DNA of 64,000 nucleotides from Prochlorococcus marinus str. MIT 1013 (GCF_027359395.1 NZ_CP114778.1:868001-932000), one strand, 5' to 3'; positions 51,782-62,714 are shown, counted from the first letter of the stretch. Program-made: numbers and translations. The notes: generated by a model from the sequence alone, not told the origin.

Positions 51782-53245
51782 CTAAAGATCACCAAAACCT
51801 TTCTTTTTCTTAACTGGTCTCTGTCTTCGGGGTGCAGAACCAGGTCCTCCTTTTCCTTTTCTTGACTGATATGGATTAGGACCTGATGAAGACATTCCAG
51901 GAAGTCCTCCCATTCCAGGTAGTCCTCCCTCCATACCAGGAAGTCCTCCTCCAGTAGACATCTGCTTCATCAAGCCTCGCATCCTCTGGAAATCCGCGAG
52001 AACCTTGTCAACGTCTGCTGGCTGATGTCCACTGCCACTAGCAACTCTCCGACGTCTTGATGGTTGTGCTGCCAATAATTCAGGCTTATTCCTTTCTTCT
52101 ACTGACATTGAACCAATCATTGCTTCGATTTTTTTAAGTTGATCTTCTCCACTTTTGATCATTCCATCATCAATTTTATTCATGCCAGGAATCATTTTTA
52201 GCAGCCCCCCTAACGAGCCCATTCGCTTTATCATTCTCATCTGTTTTACGAAATCCGAAAAATCAAAAGTTGCTTCTTGAAGCTTCTTTTGCATGATTTC
52301 TGCATCAGCAATTTCAACTTCTTTCTGCGCTTTTTCAACAAGAGTTAAGACATCACCCATCCCTAAGATTCTGCTAGCCATCCTCTCGGGATAGAAAGGT
52401 TGCAATGCCTCAACCTTTTCTCCAGTCCCTATAAATTTAATTGGTTTACCACTGATTTTTCTTATGGAAAGAGCAGCTCCACCTCTTGAATCTCCATCTA
52501 ACTTTGTGAGAACAGCGCCTGTTATTCCTACTTTTTCATGAAAACTTCTTGTAATATCTGCGGCCTCTTGGCCAATCATTGAATCAACTACTAACAAAAC
52601 CTCATCAGGTTGAACAGCCTCTTTAATACGAACCATCTCGCCCATCATTTGTGTATCAATTTGAAGTCGACCAGCAGTATCCACAAGAACAGTGTCAAAT
52701 CCTTCGTCTTTAGCTTTTTCCAAGCCTTTTCTGGCAATCTCTTCTGGCTTTAAGTCGGAACTTAAATTAAAAACCTCCACATCAATTTGATTCCCCAGCG
52801 TTACTAATTGATCAATAGCTGCTGGTCTGTATGTATCAGCCGCAACCAGTAATGGTTTCTGATTTTTTTCTTTAAGAAGCAATCCAAGTTTTGCTGTTGC
52901 TGTAGTCTTCCCTGCCCCCTGAAGTCCAGCCATCAAAATCACAGTTGGTTTTTCTTTTGAATTTGCCAAGGGGTCATTCTCTCCACCCATGACATTTACA
53001 AGTTGCTCGTGGACTACTTGAATAAATTTCTGCCCGGGGTTTATACCTCTGACGACTTCTGTACCAACAGCCTTTACTCTTACTTCTTCGATAAATTCCT
53101 TTACTACTGACAAACTAACATCTGCTTCTAAAAGAGCTCGTCTGACCTGCTTAAGTGCTTCATCAACATTTTCCTCTGAAATTTTTGCTTCACCTTTAAA
53201 TGCCTTTACAGCATCTTCAAATTGATTAGTCAGTTCATCAAACAT
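51782..53245 (-). CDS. ffh: signal recognition particle protein Ffh (SRP54)
   Basis: GTPase of the signal recognition particle for membrane-protein targeting, 487 residues. The N domain has EENVDEALKQVRRALLEADV. The G domain shows GLQGAGKTTATAKLG, the DTAGR motif (VLVDTAGRLQ) and TKLDGDSRGGAALS. The M domain is methionine-rich (MRMIKRMGSLGGLLKMIPGM, then GLMKQMSTGG). The C-terminus is glycine/proline-rich and basic. Its partner 4.5S RNA was not seen in the window. Confidence 0.97.
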   Translation of the reverse strand: MFDELTNQFEDAVKAFKGEAKISEENVDEALKQVRRALLEADVSLSVVKEFIEEVRVKAVGTEVVRGINPGQKFIQVVHEQLVNVMGGENDPLANSKEKPTVILMAGLQGAGKTTATAKLGLLLKEKNQKPLLVAADTYRPAAIDQLVTLGNQIDVEVFNLSSDLKPEEIARKGLEKAKDEGFDTVLVDTAGRLQIDTQMMGEMVRIKEAVQPDEVLLVVDSMIGQEAADITRSFHEKVGITGAVLTKLDGDSRGGAALSIRKISGKPIKFIGTGEKVEALQPFYPERMASRILGMGDVLTLVEKAQKEVEIADAEIMQKKLQEATFDFSDFVKQMRMIKRMGSLGGLLKMIPGMNKIDDGMIKSGEDQLKKIEAMIGSMSVEERNKPELLAAQPSRRRRVASGSGHQPADVDKVLADFQRMRGLMKQMSTGGGLPGMEGGLPGMGGLPGMSSSGPNPYQSRKGKGGPGSAPRRQRPVKKKKGFGDL

Positions 53246-53281
53246 TTTCTTTGAGTTACAGAAAAAATTTTAAATTATTTT

Positions 53282-55336
53282 TTAATTTCCACTAATATAA
53301 TCAACGACTAGCCAATTATTTTTATTCTTACCTATTATATATTTTACTTTCAAAGAAGGAATAACAGTTTCTGATAAAACCTCACCAGAAGAACTAATGC
53401 TTTTATCTTGATAATTTAATTCTACATCTGCTGCTATTCTTTTATCTGACCTTTGAACAATTTTGATTGAAGTTATATTTGTATCAATAATCTGTCTTTG
53501 ACCTAATAATTTATCTCTCTTTCTTTGTTCAAGAACTCTATTAAAAAGGGAAGGTCTTGCAACAGAACTAAGAAATTGACTTTCTAAACCATTCAATATA
53601 TCTGCTTTACCTTTCAACCAAGATTCAATAAGAAATTGAATTTCTTGATCAGATGGTATTAATGAAATAAGAGGGATTGATTTATTTAAGTTTGATCTTT
53701 CTTTGTTATTAGATATTTGACTTAAATTATTATCATTAGTTTTGATTTCATCTGTTTTAACAACTTCAGAGCTTGCAATATTAGTGAGATTTTTATTTTC
53801 ATATGGTTTTCGCTGTGTAAGTATTCCGATACTAGTTCCAATAATAAATAGACCAGTAAAAGCTAAAGCACTTGTATAAATTGGCCGATTAACTATAAAA
53901 AATTTAAAATTTGAATTTTTTATAAATTCCAATGCTGAGGAATATTTTGAAATTATGTTTTTGACTAAATCATATTTCAAGAAAGCTTCTTTACTTCGTA
54001 ATCGTGATTTGAATGACTTTTCTTTCAGAATTTCATCTAAAGCCCCTCCTGGCATTGGCAAATCTGCTTTTTCCCCGAGATTTTTAGATAAATTATTCTC
54101 AAGTTGTTGCTCAGGAGTCAATGACGATAGAAACGAAAATCCTGCCTTTGCGATACCTAATGCTCCCTTTTTCTCAAGCTGGTCTACGTACTCTTGTACT
54201 TCTTTATTGGCAAACCAATCATCAAGATTGACATTTTGCATTTCTACATCCTTAAAACCAACTAAAACATCTTTTTTTAACCAATTTCGGCAATAGTCAC
54301 AAAGAGCCGCCAAAGTTTCACCAGGATAGTTATCTAACCAATCTTTTAATTTCTCATCTGAGCTACTTCTAAAACGAGCTTCTGCCTGTTTTACATCCCC
54401 TAATAAAAGGTCTAGGCATCCAATTAATGGCATAGGGTCAAAACCATTAATGTTGATATTTCGAAGATATTTACGAGCCTCTTGTAAAAGTTCCGGATTC
54501 CTATAAGAAAATCCAGACGCAACTAAAGCGAAAGCGGCAAGAAAGCCTGCATCTTCAGAACCTCTTCTATACCAATTCAAGTATAGTTTTGACTGTTCTT
54601 TTGCAGTTAAAAATTTTCTAATTTGAAGAAAAAATAGCTCAAAGTCAGTTTGATTTAATCCTCCTATCTTTTCTGAATTTCTTTTTCCTTCAAGTCCGCC
54701 CCTTTTATTAACAAAATCTTCCAGCAAACTCAGGCCATCAAAATGAGACTTTTCATCTTCTTTATTTCTACTTAATAAATCAAGAATTCTGTATGGAAGT
54801 AATGCCTCTAAATCAGATTCAAGGGTCTTTCTTTCTTCAACAAGCTTTCCCATTCTTTGTAGTAACTGTATACCTTCCTGAAGCAACTCAGCCCCTGAGG
54901 CGTATCTTCTAAAAGCCTGTTCATCAATTGAGGCATCTCTACAAGATAAAGCTGCTATTAACGTCAAATCAGACTCTCTACCACTTCCAAGTGCAGGGGC
55001 TTGTGGAGGTTGTAATGCTTTTTTTGCAAGCTTAAAAGCTTGGAAAGAAGCTTTTGATTCCCAAAGAAGAAGTAAACCAGCAACTTCTCGATTTGAAGAC
55101 AAATCAAGACCTGAAGAACCCTCAATAAGGGCGAGTTCGTAAGATTGACGTTCTTTAGGATTGGATAGAAGATCGGCAGAAAGTCGTAATAGCTCAGATC
55201 TCTGAGCTAAAAGTTCATATGTAAAGCCTTGTTTGGGAGGACGATCTAGTCTTAGCTGAAAAGCCCTGAGGACTTCCTCAGCATTTGAAGAAGGGCTAAC
55301 CCCCAATAAGCGAAAATGATCAATAGGTAATTCCAA
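53282..55336 (-). CDS. ftn2: cell division protein Ftn2/ZipN (ARC6-like)
   Basis: A 684-residue cyanobacterial division protein, the homologue of plant ARC6, which anchors FtsZ at the membrane. The N-terminus is a J-domain-like region (IDHFRLLGVSPSSNAEEVLRAF, then SADLLSNPKERQSYELAL). A helical region of about 400 residues follows. One membrane helix lies near residues 475-500 (YTSALAFTGLFIIGTSIGIL) and the C-terminal IMS/DUF4101 domain begins near 560 (EIQFLIESWLKGKADILNG). It is 36 bases upstream of ffh and divergent from pdhA. Confidence 0.9.
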   Translation of the reverse strand: MELPIDHFRLLGVSPSSNAEEVLRAFQLRLDRPPKQGFTYELLAQRSELLRLSADLLSNPKERQSYELALIEGSSGLDLSSNREVAGLLLLWESKASFQAFKLAKKALQPPQAPALGSGRESDLTLIAALSCRDASIDEQAFRRYASGAELLQEGIQLLQRMGKLVEERKTLESDLEALLPYRILDLLSRNKEDEKSHFDGLSLLEDFVNKRGGLEGKRNSEKIGGLNQTDFELFFLQIRKFLTAKEQSKLYLNWYRRGSEDAGFLAAFALVASGFSYRNPELLQEARKYLRNININGFDPMPLIGCLDLLLGDVKQAEARFRSSSDEKLKDWLDNYPGETLAALCDYCRNWLKKDVLVGFKDVEMQNVNLDDWFANKEVQEYVDQLEKKGALGIAKAGFSFLSSLTPEQQLENNLSKNLGEKADLPMPGGALDEILKEKSFKSRLRSKEAFLKYDLVKNIISKYSSALEFIKNSNFKFFIVNRPIYTSALAFTGLFIIGTSIGILTQRKPYENKNLTNIASSEVVKTDEIKTNDNNLSQISNNKERSNLNKSIPLISLIPSDQEIQFLIESWLKGKADILNGLESQFLSSVARPSLFNRVLEQRKRDKLLGQRQIIDTNITSIKIVQRSDKRIAADVELNYQDKSISSSGEVLSETVIPSLKVKYIIGKNKNNWLVVDYISGN

Positions 55337-55431
55337 TCGCTACTAGGTAATTACAAAAAAGCTCTAGGCATCGTAAGGCGTTTTAACCATTTTGCATCCA
55401 TTGACCCTTAAAGTCTAAATAGGATTGATAA

Positions 55432-56526
55432 GTGAATATGACCGAAGTCATGTCTCCCAACCCAGACAAAACCAGCCAAGACCCTTGTCCTAGCAGGGAA
55501 CACGCGGACAGACTAAGCAATCTTTCTGATACAAAACCAGCTAAAATCAATAGAGACATTGCTTTAAATCTTTTCAAAGACATGACTTTGGGAAGACGTT
55601 TTGAAGACAAATGTGCTGAAATGTATTACAGAGGAAAGATGTTTGGTTTTGTCCATCTTTACAACGGACAGGAGGCGATAAGCACAGGTGTCATTGGTGC
55701 AATGCAACGTAAACATGACTGGTTTTGTAGTACTTACAGAGATCATGTCCATGCTTTGAGTGCTGGAGTTCCTGCTAAAGAGGTAATGAGCGAGCTATTT
55801 GGGAAAGAAACAGGCTGCAGTAAGGGCAGAGGTGGATCTATGCATCTTTTTTCAAAAGAACATCATCTTCTTGGAGGTTATGCATTTATTGGTGAAGGAA
55901 TTCCAGTTGCACTTGGGGCCGCTTTCACTAGCAAATACAGAAGGGAGGCTCTCAAAGAGAATAGTGATTCAGTAACTGCAGCTTTTTTTGGAGATGGAAC
56001 TTGCAATATTGGTCAGTTTTATGAATGTTTAAATATGGCCCAATTATGGAAATTACCGATCATATTTGTAGTCGAAAATAATAAATGGGCAATTGGAATG
56101 GCCCATGACAGAGCAACTAGTGAGACTGAGATATGGAGAAAAGCCTCTGCATTTGGTATGCCAGGAGAAGAGATTGATGGAATGGACGTATTAGCCGTAA
56201 GGGGGGCCGCTCAAAGAGCCCTAGAGAGAGCAAGAGCTGGGGAAGGTCCCACTTTAATAGAATGCTTAACTTATCGATTCAGAGGGCATTCTTTGGCTGA
56301 TCCGGATGAACTTAGATCTGAGAAAGAAAAAGAATTCTGGGCTAAAAGAGATCCAATAAAAAAGCTAAAAAATGATCTAACTACTGCTGGATTAGTTACT
56401 GATGAAGAATTAAAAAATATTGAGAAAGAAATTGATCTAGAAGTTAATGATGCTGTTGAATTTGCTCTAAACGCACCAGAGCCTGACCCTAGTGAATTAA
56501 CTAAATATATCTGGGCAGAGAACTAA
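55432..56526 (+). CDS. pdhA: pyruvate dehydrogenase E1 alpha subunit
   Basis: Thiamine-diphosphate enzyme of the pyruvate dehydrogenase complex making acetyl-CoA. The cofactor-binding [20 protein letters not shown] and [11 protein letters not shown], the active-site [14 protein letters not shown] and [15 protein letters not shown] are all present. 364 residues. The start is GTG at 55432 with an AGGA site seven bases upstream; an ATG at 55438 is in frame. pdhB is not adjacent, as is usual in cyanobacteria. Confidence 0.95.
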   Translation: MNMTEVMSPNPDKTSQDPCPSREHADRLSNLSDTKPAKINRDIALNLFKDMTLGRRFEDKCAEMYYRGKMFGFVHLYNGQEAISTGVIGAMQRKHDWFCSTYRDHVHALSAGVPAKEVMSELFGKETGCSKGRGGSMHLFSKEHHLLGGYAFIGEGIPVALGAAFTSKYRREALKENSDSVTAAFFGDGTCNIGQFYECLNMAQLWKLPIIFVVENNKWAIGMAHDRATSETEIWRKASAFGMPGEEIDGMDVLAVRGAAQRALERARAGEGPTLIECLTYRFRGHSLADPDELRSEKEKEFWAKRDPIKKLKNDLTTAGLVTDEELKNIEKEIDLEVNDAVEFALNAPEPDPSELTKYIWAEN

Positions 56527-56540
56527 ATATTAATAAATTT

Positions 56541-57482
56541 TCAAATTCCACTTGGAAGTTTTCTAGTAAGGTTTCTCAATTTCCTTAGAGCTTTGAGCTC
56601 AACTTGTCTAACCCTCTCACGTGAAACTTGTAAAAGTCTTCCTATCTCAGCGAGAGTATGTCTTTCATTACCCTCTAATCCAAATCTAAGTCTAATCACA
56701 TGTTGTTCTTGTTCACTTAAATGACTTAGCCACCTTCCCAATTGCTCTTGATGGATTTTTTGTTCAACTTTATCCAGTGGTTCTTCCCCTGAGCCATCTG
56801 CTATTAGATCGCCTAAAAAGCTTCGGCCTTCATCGCCATTGACTGGAGCATCGAGACTGCTTGTAGTAAGGGCTTGCCTCAAAATAGAATCAAGTTCTTC
56901 TAACTCAATTTCCATTGCCTCAGCTATTTCTATACGACTAGGCATTGCGCCTAGCTTATGAGCCAAATCCAAGCTGACTTTTCTAATGGTTGCTAATCTC
57001 TCACTTAAATGAACAGGAAGTCGGATTGTTCTTGACTGGCAAGCAATAGCCCTAGTCATGCTTTGCCTTATCCACCAAAAAGCATACGTAGAAAACTTAT
57101 AGCCACGAGTAGGGTCGAATTTTTCAACCGCCCTTTCTAATCCAAGAGAACCTTCCTGCACTAAATCTAGAAGTTCTAGACCTTTTCCTTGGTATTTTTT
57201 TGCAACACTTACTACTAGCCGAAGATTGGCTTTCATCATTCTCTCCTTTGCCCTCCTTCCAATTCGAATCAATCTTCTCTGATGAGTATTAAATTCTTTG
57301 CTCTGGTCTTTGATTTGCCCATCTTCAGTGAGATTCATCATGGTTTGAACCTGATTACCAAGTTCAATTTCTTCAGCAGGCGTTAGGAGAGGAACCCTTC
57401 CAATAGAGGAAAGGTACCAACTAATTGGATCACTGCTGCGTCGTTTTTGTGATTCAGCAGGCTTGGGTGCAGTTGAAACCAT
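56541..57482 (-). CDS. group 2 RNA polymerase sigma factor (SigA/RpoD-like)
   Basis: A non-essential-type sigma-70 factor of about 313 residues. It has region 1.2 (DPISWYLSSIGRVPLLTPAEE), region 2 (MMKANLRLVVSVAKKYQGKG, LLDLVQEGSLGLERAVEKFD, GYKFSTYAFWWIRQSMTRAI), region 3, and region 4 with the HTH (HTLAEIGRLLQVSRERVRQVE). No large region 1.1 is present, so it is one of the cyanobacterial group 2 factors. The frame can be extended to a TTG at 57536; the ATG at 57482 (MVSTAPKPAES) is preferred. Confidence 0.9.
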   Translation of the reverse strand: MVSTAPKPAESQKRRSSDPISWYLSSIGRVPLLTPAEEIELGNQVQTMMNLTEDGQIKDQSKEFNTHQRRLIRIGRRAKERMMKANLRLVVSVAKKYQGKGLELLDLVQEGSLGLERAVEKFDPTRGYKFSTYAFWWIRQSMTRAIACQSRTIRLPVHLSERLATIRKVSLDLAHKLGAMPSRIEIAEAMEIELEELDSILRQALTTSSLDAPVNGDEGRSFLGDLIADGSGEEPLDKVEQKIHQEQLGRWLSHLSEQEQHVIRLRFGLEGNERHTLAEIGRLLQVSRERVRQVELKALRKLRNLTRKLPSGI

Positions 57483-57640
57483 TGTTTCTTGACCCCTTAC
57501 TTCAAAGTGGTAAGACTTTCCTACAGAAATCGTCAAATAAGCCTGGGTTTCAAGAAGGCTTCAGATTCTGTTGACGATTAGTTAACAAATGACACCAAAT
57601 CGACCATTTCGAGCGCTATAAATGTTTGTTTCAAAACATT

Positions 57641-59188
57641 TCAAGAGCTATCTTTTTTTATTAATTCTCCAAGAAAAGTGCAAATAGCACTTGCGGTGCC
57701 CCCTCTTGAGCAAGATGCACCAGCATATGCATGCATCAATGCAGATGCAGCGAGCAAATTAGTATCCAATCGCTTACCACTTGTCAGCCCAATAGCTCCC
57801 ATCCCAGAAACGAAACCAGCCAAAATATCGCCGAGGCCAGTTCTTGCAACACTTGAATTCACTTGTCCTATTTGCCAGATTTTGCCTTCTGGATCAGAAA
57901 TAACACTATGAGCACATTTCAATAAGACCGAAGAGCTGCAAAGTTTTGCAGCCTCAATTCCAGCCTTCAATGGATTCGAGCAATCAATAAAAGGAAATAG
58001 CCTCTTAAATTCATCCAAATGAGGAGTAATCCAGGTAGGGCCATTTCTATCATTTAGCCATTCCCAACCTTTCGAAGTTATCGACAGACGATTTATTGCA
58101 TCAGCATCAAGAATAAGTAGGCCTTTGAAATCCTTTAATTCAGTTCCAAAACAATCTTTTTCTGCTGATATCCCTAATCCTGGTCCAAGCAAAATCGAGT
58201 CGAACCTATTCAGATCAACTTCAAGCAAAACATTAGAAAAACCTGAAGAGCCGTCCTGAAAAGTATTTAGATCTCCAAGCAATAAGACTTCAGGGTGAGT
58301 ACACCAAAGAGCAGATGAAACTGAACTAGGTAAAAAAGCGCTTACACTACCTGCTCCACTTGCTAAAGCTCCATTCAAAGCAAGAGATGCTGCTCCTCTG
58401 TATTTCTCACTTCCTGCAATCACCAGCACTCTTCCTCTCTGGTATTTACTTTTACTTTTACTTGGCTTAGGCCAAACGAAAGTAGATAAATCTGAAAATG
58501 AAATCCTCAGAGGCTGGGTTTCAGGAAGATCAGCCAAAATCTTATCTGGAATCCCAATATCTACCCTCTCTAAATCACCGACAAAATCAATAGCTGAATC
58601 TTGAATCAACCCAGTCTTAAATAAGCCTAAAGTTAGTGTGGAACTAGCTTTACATGATGTATTTGATACTGTACTTCCATTGTCTGAGTCTAATCCCGCG
58701 GGAACATCAATACTAATTAATTTATCAGGACTTGATTTCATCTTCGAATTCAATAAGTGCACTATTTCATCAGAAATAATTCTTGATTGACCTAATCCAA
58801 ATAATGCCTCAATCCATAATGAATCAGAATTCGAATCAGGTTTTTGCTCCAAGTTTTGAATACCTATTCGAATTGCATAATCGAAATGTTTTTGTGTTAA
58901 TTCTTTTTTCAATGGAAATGGACACCAAATAGATATATCAACGCCTGCCATATAAAGTTCTCTTGCAACAACAAGTCCATCGCCTCCGTTGTGCCCTGGC
59001 CCTACTAAAACGATTGCACCATTTTCAATCAATCCTTGTCTGTCTAATATCCATGTAGAGATACCAATCCCTACTTTTTCCATAAGAGCTTCAACAGGCA
59101 TACCAATAGAAAACATTTCTTTTTCTATGTTTTGCATCTGCTCCGAGGAAACCATCAAATGTTCCGAATCAGATTGAGGCCAATTCAA
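57641..59188 (-). CDS. nnr: bifunctional NAD(P)H-hydrate epimerase/dehydratase
   Basis: Repairs damaged NAD(P)H hydrates. The epimerase half (NnrE) has VSSEQMQNIEKEMFSIGMPVEALMEKVG, VLVGPGHNGGDGLVVAREL and ISIDVPAGLDSDNG. The dehydratase half (NnrD) has GRVLVIAGSEKYRGAASLALNGAL, TWITPHLDEFKRLFP and the catalytic ARTGLGDILAGFVSGMGA. The frame extends to 59329 over the mnmA start, which is unlikely. The TTG at 59188 (giving NWPQSDSEHL) or the ATG at 59155 (MVSSEQMQ) are the likely starts. About 516 residues. Confidence 0.93.
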   Translation of the reverse strand: MNWPQSDSEHLMVSSEQMQNIEKEMFSIGMPVEALMEKVGIGISTWILDRQGLIENGAIVLVGPGHNGGDGLVVARELYMAGVDISIWCPFPLKKELTQKHFDYAIRIGIQNLEQKPDSNSDSLWIEALFGLGQSRIISDEIVHLLNSKMKSSPDKLISIDVPAGLDSDNGSTVSNTSCKASSTLTLGLFKTGLIQDSAIDFVGDLERVDIGIPDKILADLPETQPLRISFSDLSTFVWPKPSKSKSKYQRGRVLVIAGSEKYRGAASLALNGALASGAGSVSAFLPSSVSSALWCTHPEVLLLGDLNTFQDGSSGFSNVLLEVDLNRFDSILLGPGLGISAEKDCFGTELKDFKGLLILDADAINRLSITSKGWEWLNDRNGPTWITPHLDEFKRLFPFIDCSNPLKAGIEAAKLCSSSVLLKCAHSVISDPEGKIWQIGQVNSSVARTGLGDILAGFVSGMGAIGLTSGKRLDTNLLAASALMHAYAGASCSRGGTASAICTFLGELIKKDSS

Positions 59189-59232
59189 AATAAAAAAGCA
59201 ACCAAACCCACTATGAATAGAAGCTACTATCA

Positions 59233-60447
59233 ATGCCCATGAATGTGGAAAAAAGAGAAACAAAAAAAATTTTAAATCATTTGACTTCAGAAGAAACAGT
59301 CGCGAAAACATTAAAAAGACTGCAAGCATTTTCTGGAAATCATTCGGTTGTAGTGGGCCTTTCCGGAGGCGTAGATAGCTCCTTAACAGCTGCTCTCCTC
59401 TGTGAAGCTGGTTGGAATGTAGTGGGATTAACTTTGTGGCTAATGAAAGGGAAAGGGTCTTGCTGCTCAGATGGATTAATTGATGCAGCAGGGATATGTG
59501 ATCAACTTGGAATTAAGCATCACATAGTCGATTCAAAAGAAATTTTCCAACAAGAAATCATCAATAATGTCGTGAAAGGATATGAAGAAGGAATTACTCC
59601 TTTACCCTGCTCTCGCTGCAATAAATCAGTCAAATTTTCAGAAATGCTTAAATGGGTTAAAGAAAATAAAAATATCGAAAAGATCGCTACAGGGCATTAC
59701 GCAAGGATTAGATATTCAAATGAATCTTTCGATAGAAATGATCTTCCGAGTGATGGAATTAAAAGACATAAGCTTTTAAGAGGTAAAGATCTCAACAAAG
59801 ATCAAAGCTATTTTTTATATGATCTCCCACAAGAAATCTTAGGAAAAACAATTTTTCCTCTTGGAGAATTGACTAAAGAGATAACACGAATCGAAGCTTT
59901 TAAATATTCATTAAAAACTGCAGAAAAGCCAGAAAGTCAAGACCTTTGTCTTGCTGAACATTACGGATCAATGAATGCTTTTATTGATAAGTATCTACCC
60001 CAAAAGAAAGGAGAGGTTGTCCTTAAAAACGGCCAAATCATAGGCTCCCATAATGGAATTCAGCATTTCACGATAGGACAAAGAAAGGGATTAGGTATTG
60101 CTTGGGAAGTACCTTTGCATGTTGTTGAAATTGATGCCTCTTTAAACAGAGTAATTGTTGCCCCAAGAGAAGATTCTGGGAAGTCAGAATGTATTGTAAA
60201 AGATATAAATTGGGTATCAATTGAAGCACCTCAAGAGCCAATTGAAGTTGAGGTCCAAATTAGATATAGAAGTAAAGCAGTTAAAGCAAAGTTAATACCA
60301 ATCATTGATATTACTAAAGAAAATTATTGTTATAAATGTAATCTTCATTTTAAAGAAGATCAATTTTCAATCACTCCTGGACAAGCAGCAGTATTTTATA
60401 AGGGTGATTATGTATTAGGTGGAGGAGTTATTTCGAAAGAATATTAA
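59233..60447 (+). CDS. mnmA: tRNA-specific 2-thiouridylase MnmA
   Basis: Thiolates U34 of Lys/Glu/Gln tRNAs. The PP-loop [20 protein letters not shown] and the catalytic cysteines Cys126 ([14 protein letters not shown]) and Cys223 ([11 protein letters not shown]) are visible, with TGHYARI and [15 protein letters not shown]. 404 residues. Two ATGs (59233 and 59239) are possible. Divergent from nnr, convergent with lnt (2 bases between stops). Confidence 0.95.
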   Translation: MPMNVEKRETKKILNHLTSEETVAKTLKRLQAFSGNHSVVVGLSGGVDSSLTAALLCEAGWNVVGLTLWLMKGKGSCCSDGLIDAAGICDQLGIKHHIVDSKEIFQQEIINNVVKGYEEGITPLPCSRCNKSVKFSEMLKWVKENKNIEKIATGHYARIRYSNESFDRNDLPSDGIKRHKLLRGKDLNKDQSYFLYDLPQEILGKTIFPLGELTKEITRIEAFKYSLKTAEKPESQDLCLAEHYGSMNAFIDKYLPQKKGEVVLKNGQIIGSHNGIQHFTIGQRKGLGIAWEVPLHVVEIDASLNRVIVAPREDSGKSECIVKDINWVSIEAPQEPIEVEVQIRYRSKAVKAKLIPIIDITKENYCYKCNLHFKEDQFSITPGQAAVFYKGDYVLGGGVISKEY

Positions 60448-60449
60448 TA

Positions 60450-61922
60450 TTAACCATACTTACGTGATCGCAAAACACCTATTAAACTTATAAATAAAAC
60501 TAAAATCAAAGGCAAGTCAGAAATAAATGTATATAATGTTTTCTTTCCATTTAATTCAAGATCAACGAGTTGAACAAGTTCTTTATTTGGTTTAAGGAGG
60601 GTATCAATTTTTCCATTACTTTTAATCAAAGATGTTGGTCCGGTATTGGAGACAGCTATTAAATTTTTTGATGTTTCAATACTCCTTAATTGAGCAATAG
60701 ATAAAAATTGTCTTTGCAAAGAAATAGGATAGGGATCTAAATTTGCAATTACTAAAATCCATTTAGCCCCTTGATTTACTGCTTTAGCTATAGCTTTCCC
60801 ATTACTCAATTCATAACAAATAGCACCTGCAAAAGATGGCCCATCCCAATCAAGAAGTCTTGATGGATTCCCACTTTCAATTCCACCTACTGCAGAAAGG
60901 CCATTTTTCAAAAAGTTTGGCAATGCAGGAATCCATTCCCCCAAAGGGACTAATCTAGATTTATCCAATACTTCCGAAAAAGACTCTTCACCTTGATTAA
61001 AAACTAATAGTGAACTTCGTAGAGAACCATTTATTTCCCTAAAACCTCCAGAGAGGAATTTAACAGGAAAATCTCGAATCTTTGATCTATCCAGAGGCAA
61101 CGTTCCCTCTGGAGCAATTAAAAAAGATGCATTCATTTCAACAGCATCAGTTAATGCTCTATCTACTTTTGAAGGCAAAGCATTTATTTTTTCCTGACTA
61201 AATTTTTGTCTTATTGGAATATTTGTTTGCCACATCGCAACCTGTTCTGCCGAATCAGTTGGAGAGTCCAACAACAAGATAAATCCAATTAAATGAGCTA
61301 ACGAAAAATAAATAAAGCCACGAAGAATCAATTTCTTGATTTTTTTTCTAGCTTGAAAAGCAATTGAAAGTTGCCAAATCCACCATCCAGCTAAAAGATG
61401 GATAGAGGCCAAGCCGCCCGAACCTATCCATCTTGCTAATCCAGCCAAAAATCTATCTTGTGGTAATAAACTTGGCCCTACACCCATCCAAAACAAAGGG
61501 CCTCTAGATAGGATTTCTTCAGTTAGGCCCCATATTGTTGATAATAAGACGGCATAAACAAACTTATTTTCTAATTTAGAAAACTGAAGTCTTTCAGGAG
61601 CCAAAAAACCACCCAAAGCTGACCAACTAAAAACCAGAGTCCCTCCAAAAGCTCCACAAAAAAGCCATATAAAAATGGTAATGGGCAAGCTTAAATTTGA
61701 GTTTATCCCTACCCAACTGAGTGGATGCAAAGATAGCAACCACTTATGACTCCATAAAATAGCCATCGCACCCCAACAAAAGCCCCCCCATGGATTCTTA
61801 CTAGCAGGCCAAAGTAAAGATATTCCCAAAAGCATGGATAAATAATTGCCTTCACTAAGGGAGATTCCTGCTAGAGCTCCACCAGCAAAAGCTTTAATAA
61901 AAAGAGAATAGATATTATTCAT
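60450..61922 (-). CDS. lnt: apolipoprotein N-acyltransferase
   Basis: Adds the third acyl chain to lipoproteins at the inner membrane, 490 residues. Six or so N-terminal membrane helices are followed by a nitrilase-type domain with the Glu-Lys-Cys triad in MNASFLIAPEGTLPL (Glu), SRLVPLGEWIP (Lys) and FAGAICYELSNGKA (Cys). A last membrane helix (FISDLPLILVLFISLIGVL) ends the protein. Divergent from the FKBP gene. Confidence 0.9.
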   Translation of the reverse strand: MNNIYSLFIKAFAGGALAGISLSEGNYLSMLLGISLLWPASKNPWGGFCWGAMAILWSHKWLLSLHPLSWVGINSNLSLPITIFIWLFCGAFGGTLVFSWSALGGFLAPERLQFSKLENKFVYAVLLSTIWGLTEEILSRGPLFWMGVGPSLLPQDRFLAGLARWIGSGGLASIHLLAGWWIWQLSIAFQARKKIKKLILRGFIYFSLAHLIGFILLLDSPTDSAEQVAMWQTNIPIRQKFSQEKINALPSKVDRALTDAVEMNASFLIAPEGTLPLDRSKIRDFPVKFLSGGFREINGSLRSSLLVFNQGEESFSEVLDKSRLVPLGEWIPALPNFLKNGLSAVGGIESGNPSRLLDWDGPSFAGAICYELSNGKAIAKAVNQGAKWILVIANLDPYPISLQRQFLSIAQLRSIETSKNLIAVSNTGPTSLIKSNGKIDTLLKPNKELVQLVDLELNGKKTLYTFISDLPLILVLFISLIGVLRSRKYG

Positions 61923-62040
61923 AAACTTAATTTAATAAAATATACACCTACAAAATTCATACTCTCTGGTTAGTTATCTTTTAAATAGATGTAATTTGGG
62001 TATTAATCTGCAAGAATATTTCATACTACTTAATATTGCT

Positions 62041-62640
62041 GTGAGAGAAATCTTAATTAGCTTTTCTGTTTGCCTTAGCTGCTTGATGATTGCAGTGATC
62101 AGCCAAATCATCTCACCAACTCCAACGAATGCCTTACAAATTGACCAACCAATCCAAGCGGATGTAAGGCAATCCACAAAAACCAGCGAGTCTGTAACTA
62201 ATCCATTTGAATTAGACCCAGAAGACCCAAATCCATCATTTTTTACTATGGCTTCAGATAAAACCAGTTCAAGCAACGCTCCTCTCGGAGGAGCGGAGAT
62301 AGGAGCATCTCAAGTAACTTCAAGTGGACTAAAAATTACTGAATTAGTTTTAGGTGATGGTCAAGAAGCCACTCCAGGAACAAGTGTCTCAGTAAATTAC
62401 AAGGGTACTCTTGATGATGGGAAAGAATTTGACAGTAGTTATGGAAGAGGTCCTTTTGAATTTTCTTTAGGTGCAGGGATGGTGATAAAAGGTTGGGATG
62501 AGGGAGTCGCAGGAATGAAAGTTGGAGGTAAAAGAAAATTAGTCATCCCACCAGAATTGGGGTATGGCAGCAGAGGAATAGGTCCAATCCCCCCTAATTC
62601 AGTTTTAACTTTTGAAGTGGAATTATTGGGTGTTAAGTGA
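62041..62640 (+). CDS. FKBP-type peptidyl-prolyl isomerase, exported
   Basis: A 199-residue protein. With GTG at 62041 it begins [20 protein letters not shown], a clean signal peptide or membrane anchor. A TTG at 61996 would add 15 residues. After a linker, the FKBP domain (about residues 92-199) is complete: [31 protein letters not shown] (split: [37 protein letters not shown]), [20 protein letters not shown] and [10 protein letters not shown]. It catalyses proline isomerisation, probably in the periplasm or thylakoid lumen. Confidence 0.9.
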   Translation: MREILISFSVCLSCLMIAVISQIISPTPTNALQIDQPIQADVRQSTKTSESVTNPFELDPEDPNPSFFTMASDKTSSSNAPLGGAEIGASQVTSSGLKITELVLGDGQEATPGTSVSVNYKGTLDDGKEFDSSYGRGPFEFSLGAGMVIKGWDEGVAGMKVGGKRKLVIPPELGYGSRGIGPIPPNSVLTFEVELLGVK

Positions 62641-62676
62641 ATTTCTTAAATTATTCAGAAAGCTCTAGAAAAAGTT

Positions 62677-62700
62677 ATGGCGTTTGTTGACAAACGCCAT
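62677..62700. promoter_or_regulatory. hairpin upstream of sodN
   Basis: ATGGCGTTTG (62677-62686), loop TTGA, CAAACGCCAT (62691-62700): a perfect ten-bp inverted repeat between the FKBP gene and sodN, ending 15 bases before the sodN ATG. No U run follows on the plus strand, so it may be an operator or mRNA element and not a terminator. Confidence 0.55.
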
Positions 62701-62714
62701 TAATGTAAAAAAAA

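Noticed and set aside
59189-59329. N-terminal extension of nnr to 59329
   Set aside because: It would overlap the start of mnmA and adds a hydrophobic stretch not typical of the family.
61974-62276. Minus-strand ORF over the FKBP gene
   Set aside because: Antisense to the signal peptide and linker of a clear FKBP gene; no recognisable protein features.
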